Below are positions 60,417-64,000 of a stretch of 64,000 nucleotides of DNA, piece after piece. The notes under the pieces were generated by a model. It did not search any database, was not told the origin of the DNA, and saw nothing but the letters and a program-made list of their open reading frames with translations. The position numbers and the translations under genes were made by a program. The stretch lies in the NCBI RefSeq assembly GCF_002994745.2, contig NC_037090.1, positions 38,559,001-38,623,000 of the forward strand, given 5' to 3'. The stretch is from Rosa chinensis (Eukaryota; Streptophyta; Magnoliopsida; Rosales; Rosaceae). Every line of letters starts with the position of its first letter. Within the stretch, counting starts at the first letter, position 1.

Positions 60417-62113
60417 TTATACTTCAACAACTCTTCATTTTCTACAACACTTTGGGTCTCAAGGCCATCAAGAAAGAACTTCTCAACACAAACAAAGAAT
60501 CCATCCATAACAACTTGATCATATTGTATAACTTTATCCTTGTAGAAGTAATAAGGATTTAAGATGTAAGCCTCCAAATGTAATGGACTATCAAGATGAC
60601 CATGAGCATTGTTATTAATAATTTCTAAGATCGGACGATAGTTGGCCTCTTGATGTTTGAATGTCTTTTTAATCTCTTCCTTTACCTGAAGTAATTCTCC
60701 ATACAGAAAACCCATTGATGGATTTTTATCCCCATCCACAAGGCGAAGCACCTTAATTAAAGAAGCAAACACTTTCAAGTAAAGTGTTACCCTATTCCAA
60801 AAAGAGGCACTCAATACGGTATTATATGCCACTTTCCCCTTTGCACTTTTAGAATATTTGCAAGCGGTCCATTCATCACAAGTAACCATACACCTCAACT
60901 CACTCTTCTTCTCCATCAAGCTTTGTAAAGTTAGGAAAGAAGTTGCAAGTCTAGTGTGACTTTCAGCCTCACTATGTCACTTTTCTTTGTAAACTTCTTC
61001 ATCACTGCCAATGTCTTGTGATGTGCATAAACAAAGATAGTGAATGTCTTTGCCTTCTCAATTACTCCTTTGAATCTAGGTTGGTTACCAATTTCTTGAA
61101 GCATAAGATTCAATGTATGAGTGGCACATGAAGTCCAAAAGATATTTGACCTTTTCAACTTCAACAAATTCCCTGCCGTCATATTGTTAGTAGCATTATC
61201 TGTCACTACTAGAAATACATTTTGTGGCCTAAGTTGCCCAACTTCTTCAATGCACTTGTTAACATATTCAAAGATATAGGCCTCGGTGTGTGATTGTGTC
61301 GAGTCTTCCCTTGAAGAAATAAAAGTGGTGTCTTCCTTGCAATTGACACATAAGTTCATAATGCTTCTTCTTTTTCGGTCACTCCAAGCATTGGTCATGA
61401 TTAAGCAATCATTCTTTGCCCACTCATCTTCTTGCTTCTTAAGTGAGTTTTTAGTCCTCTCAAACTCTTACTTCAATAATGGTTCCCTTAGTTGGTATTG
61501 GATTGGTGGTTGGTAACCCGAGCCAAATTGATCGATCAACTGCTTCCACAAATCTCTTAAAGCTATCATCATCAATGGCATGAAAAGGAATGCCGGTTTC
61601 ATAAATCCACTGATCCAACCATTGATGCACACTATATGTTCTTCCTTTCCAAATGGCATCACTAATGTTTTGCTGTCGCATCCTCTTGCTTTCATCTAAT
61701 GAAGAATCAGGATTGATTGTGGATGCATACTTATCAATAGGGCCAAGAAAGTGTGGTCGTTTTCTTGGCCCTTCAATTTTTTCATCTTCTTCTTTATCAT
61801 GTGAAACTTCAACTGCTTCTCTCACTTCCTTCTCATACACATCATTTTGTTTCGTCTTAGATTTTGCTCATTCTATTATGGCTATACATTTGGTTTTATC
61901 AGCATCCGTAGAATTCTTGCATGAGGCTACATTTCCCTTGACGTTAGCAATGTGTTGCTTCATTCTATGTATTCCACCACTTACTACTTCTCCACACAAC
62001 TTACATTTCAACTTATCCAAGTTGTGTAAGTTGTGTGATCCACCAACAGCGCAAACTCCCATCCAACATCGATCATTTGATGAACGCCTCAATGATTTAT
62101 CAATTTCACTCAT
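60417..62113 (-). pseudogene. hAT transposase, 5' part (BED finger, DUF659 type)
   Basis: From an ATG at 62113 (MSEIDKSLRRSS) the minus strand encodes a BED zinc finger (CKLCGEVVSGGIHRMKQHIA). After an in-frame TGA at about 61868 it continues with KRPHFLGPIDKYA, WIYETGIPFHAIDDDSFKRF, then (shifted near 61465) the DUF659 core TNAWSDRKRRSIMNLCVNC, FLVVTDNATNNM and NIFWTSCATHTLNLMLQEIG, and after another shift near 60930 EKKSELRCMVTCDEW, LHLEAYILNPYYFY and VVMDGFFVCVEKFF. At 60421 it is cut by the Athila-like element; the rest is at 24443-24946. The outer hAT ends were not found. Confidence 0.88.
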
Positions 62114-62170
62114 AGCATTAGATTCTCCGAAATATGCCATCAAGCTAAACAAACAATAAAACATACACAA

Positions 62171-63513
62171 TTTAGTAGTTTACAAAGGATCTCTAGATGA
62201 GCTATAGGATACAATGATTAACAAAATGCATCTCAAACTAGCATTAACTGATGCTATAGCAATCTGACATTAACATAATAATCTGACCTACGGCCATTAT
62301 TAAAACAGAACAAGTCCAAAATTTTCATATTCAACAATCGAAAAAGTCAACAACAGAAACGATAGCATTCAACAACAGAAAGTCAGATCGAAAATGACCA
62401 AATTTTCAGTAGAAATAGAAGTTTACAGCTTTACAAATTTCCAATTCAACTCAATGATTATTATAAGTAATAAATTGATTATCGGTATAACTAATGAACA
62501 AGAAGATTGATTATTAGTATTTAGTAATAAATTGATGGACTAAATTCAATTTAGCCCCCTGAGGTTTAGGTCCAACTTCATGTTAGTTCCTGTGGTTTCA
62601 ATTTAATTAAAAACACCCCTAATTTTTCTAATTTCATCAACCGTCTCCGATGTTATTCAATTGTCGAAATTGGATGTTAACTATTGCGATAATTCGTTAG
62701 AGACTAAAATGGTCATTTCACTCACATTTTCCACTCCACCTATATCTATTCTCTTCTCTCCTCTTCCTCCTCAACACATTGCTGCTCTTCGAATCAGTAG
62801 TGCAACCAATTTTAGAATTGGTTTAGTTCCTAGTTCATTTTAGGGATCGAATTTGCTCAAGTTAGTTTGTAAAAAATTATGGGCACTACTTTCTTATATT
62901 GTTTGGTGTGCGTATATGAATGCTTTGATTATGACGTTCTTCTTTTTTTTTGAATCTTTAGCCTTTTGTTAATTAAGTTCATTTCTTTACATAATATCTA
63001 CTTCATCAAAATGAGGAATCAGTTGATGTTGAATTAGCTTATTCAAGTATCCATGATTGCTCATTTGTCTATTTTCATGTCATAATGCTCAAAGCTTGAA
63101 CCAGCCAGAATCATGAATCAATGATTAAATAGTATAATTTGTTTTCTAGGGTAGTGGCGGAGGAAGAGCTCGGCGGCAGGTCTGATTATTTCTCGTCGGA
63201 GAATCGAGGGAGGCATGGGTATGCTAAGAGTGAAAAGGGTTCAGTTGAGTCCGAGAAACTGAGGAGGCATGGGTGACTCTTTATAAGGAATCAGGTGTGT
63301 TCTGGTCTGATTTAGCCAGTGATTGATGATGACCCGGAAAAGTAATGATTTTGAGGTGAGAAGCAAGCCCTGTTCCATCGGAGCCTATCATTTTACTTGT
63401 AGTCCCACAAACATATAGTGTTACCCATTTGCCCCAAATCTGAATAAATTGTTATCTTTCCATAAAAAAACAACTACCCAATTACCCATCACTCTTCTCT
63501 TGCTTAATTTGCA
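62171..63513. other. Intergenic DNA upstream of the 4CL-like exon
   Basis: At 62530-62640 is a single arm of a MITE-like sequence (GACTAAATTCAATTTAGCCC, AAACACCCC) similar in wording to the fold-back element at 11100, but no matching arm was found. The rest is AT-rich. 63150-63360 has a short GC-richer patch with two copies of GAGGCATGGGT. The last 300 bases would be the promoter of the 63514 gene; no clear TATA box is evident. Confidence 0.4.
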
Positions 63514-63736
63514 ATGGAGAAATATAGGTATGACCATGATGGAGTTTTAAGGTCACTCAAACCACCTCTGGTATTACCTAGAGACCCAAATCTCACCATG
63601 GTCTCTTTCCTCTTCAGAAACTATTCTTCTTATCCATACAAACTTGCCCTCATTGATGCCGAGTCCTCTAAAACCATATCCTTCTCCCATCTCAAGTCCA
63701 TGGTCATCAAGATTGCGCATGGCTTAGTCCATCTGA
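63514..63736 (+). CDS. 4-coumarate:CoA ligase-like protein, first exon (partial)
   Basis: ATG at 63514 opens about 74 codons: YDHDGVLRSLKPPLVLPRDP, MVSFLFRNYSSYPYKLALID and HLKSMVIKIAHGLVHL, ending at a consensus donor GTAAGT (63737). This is the N-terminus of the plant 4CL-like (acyl-activating enzyme) family, whose members adenylate carboxylic acids and form CoA thioesters, often in peroxisomes. The AMP-binding motifs would be in later exons beyond the window. The exon has no damage, so it may be a real gene, although the neighbourhood is transposon-rich and only one exon is visible. Confidence 0.7.
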
Positions 63737-64000
63737 GTAAGTGTAACATGAACGAATCAGGAAAGCAAAATATTATCAAGTGAAAACAGATAAAAAGTTA
63801 TTATATTGAACGCTTGTTATCAACTTAACTGGCCCTGAAGCTGTCAATGATATATAAGTGAATTTAGAAATATACCTCTGGTAAGTCATCGATTCTATTG
63901 GTTATAGTACCCACAGTCGATCTGGCACTTTGATAACATCATTTTCCTCCTCTTCTAGGCCTTCAGTAGCCTTAGACACCATTGCCATCCTCTCTATGAA
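63737..64000. other. Probable first intron of the 4CL-like gene
   Basis: AT-rich at first. From 63900 the minus strand shows an open frame to the window edge (ERMAMVSKATEGLEEEE) that I cannot assign. No 4CL-type second exon is visible. Confidence 0.35.

Noticed and set aside
62530..62640. Second copy of the Mutator-type MITE
   Set aside because: Only one arm resembles such elements; no opposing arm or 9-base duplication was found.

Overview
This is plant nuclear DNA, almost certainly from a eudicot (a rosid is plausible, but the sequence alone does not fix the genus). It is AT-rich, with plant intron-exon structure, a fragment of plastid DNA, CACTA, hAT and Mutator-type DNA transposons, Ty3/gypsy LTR retrotransposons and LINEs. 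No bacterial features are present. Almost every coding stretch is either transposon-derived or a decayed piece of a host gene. The only plausible live host coding sequence is the first exon of a 4-coumarate:CoA ligase-like gene at 63514-63736.

Layout. 1-933: plastid DNA moved to the nucleus (trnS-UGA and the 3' end of psbC). 2.4-4.7 kb: a degenerate LTR-like block. 5293-14931, minus strand: a full-length but broken SAICAR synthase gene (PUR7, purine biosynthesis), with nearly all introns recognisable. Its exon 2 is split by one solo LTR, and intron 1 holds a second solo LTR of the same family in the opposite orientation. 15046-20622: a minus-strand LINE with an RNase H domain, split by another solo LTR that is itself split by a solo LTR of the Athila-like family. 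21870-24390: a third solo LTR of the family found in PUR7.

24.4-62.1 kb is one nest at least five levels deep. A minus-strand hAT transposase gene is cut by an Athila-type Ty3/gypsy element (24947-60416, target duplication TTATA). That element is cut in gag by a non-autonomous LTR element (35169-51932, target duplication GGACC). That one carries two CACTA transposons (38321-42756, duplication GTG; 43290-48839, duplication TTG), and the second carries a smaller CACTA-like insert. A third CACTA-like segment (26847-33214) replaces the end of the Athila 5' LTR.

The most striking content is the gene capture. The three CACTA-type segments together hold recognisable intron-containing fragments of at least 14 unrelated host genes. 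They are FAD synthetase, dynamin-related protein, midasin, the proteasome ATPase RPT4 and aminopeptidase M1 in the first; ribosomal P2, an LRR receptor kinase, a ubiquitin E2 variant and a Sel1-like protein in the second; and SPT5, cyclophilin, casein kinase I, a subtilase and Obg-like ATPase in the third. Within each element all fragments run in one direction. Splice sites are mostly kept while reading frames are broken. A second unusual signal is a cluster of short perfect hairpins with three-base loops (mostly GGG/CCC), conserved in two solo LTRs.

Exon assignments rest on remembered protein families and visible GT/AG splice signals. Target duplications and LTR ends were read directly from the sequence.
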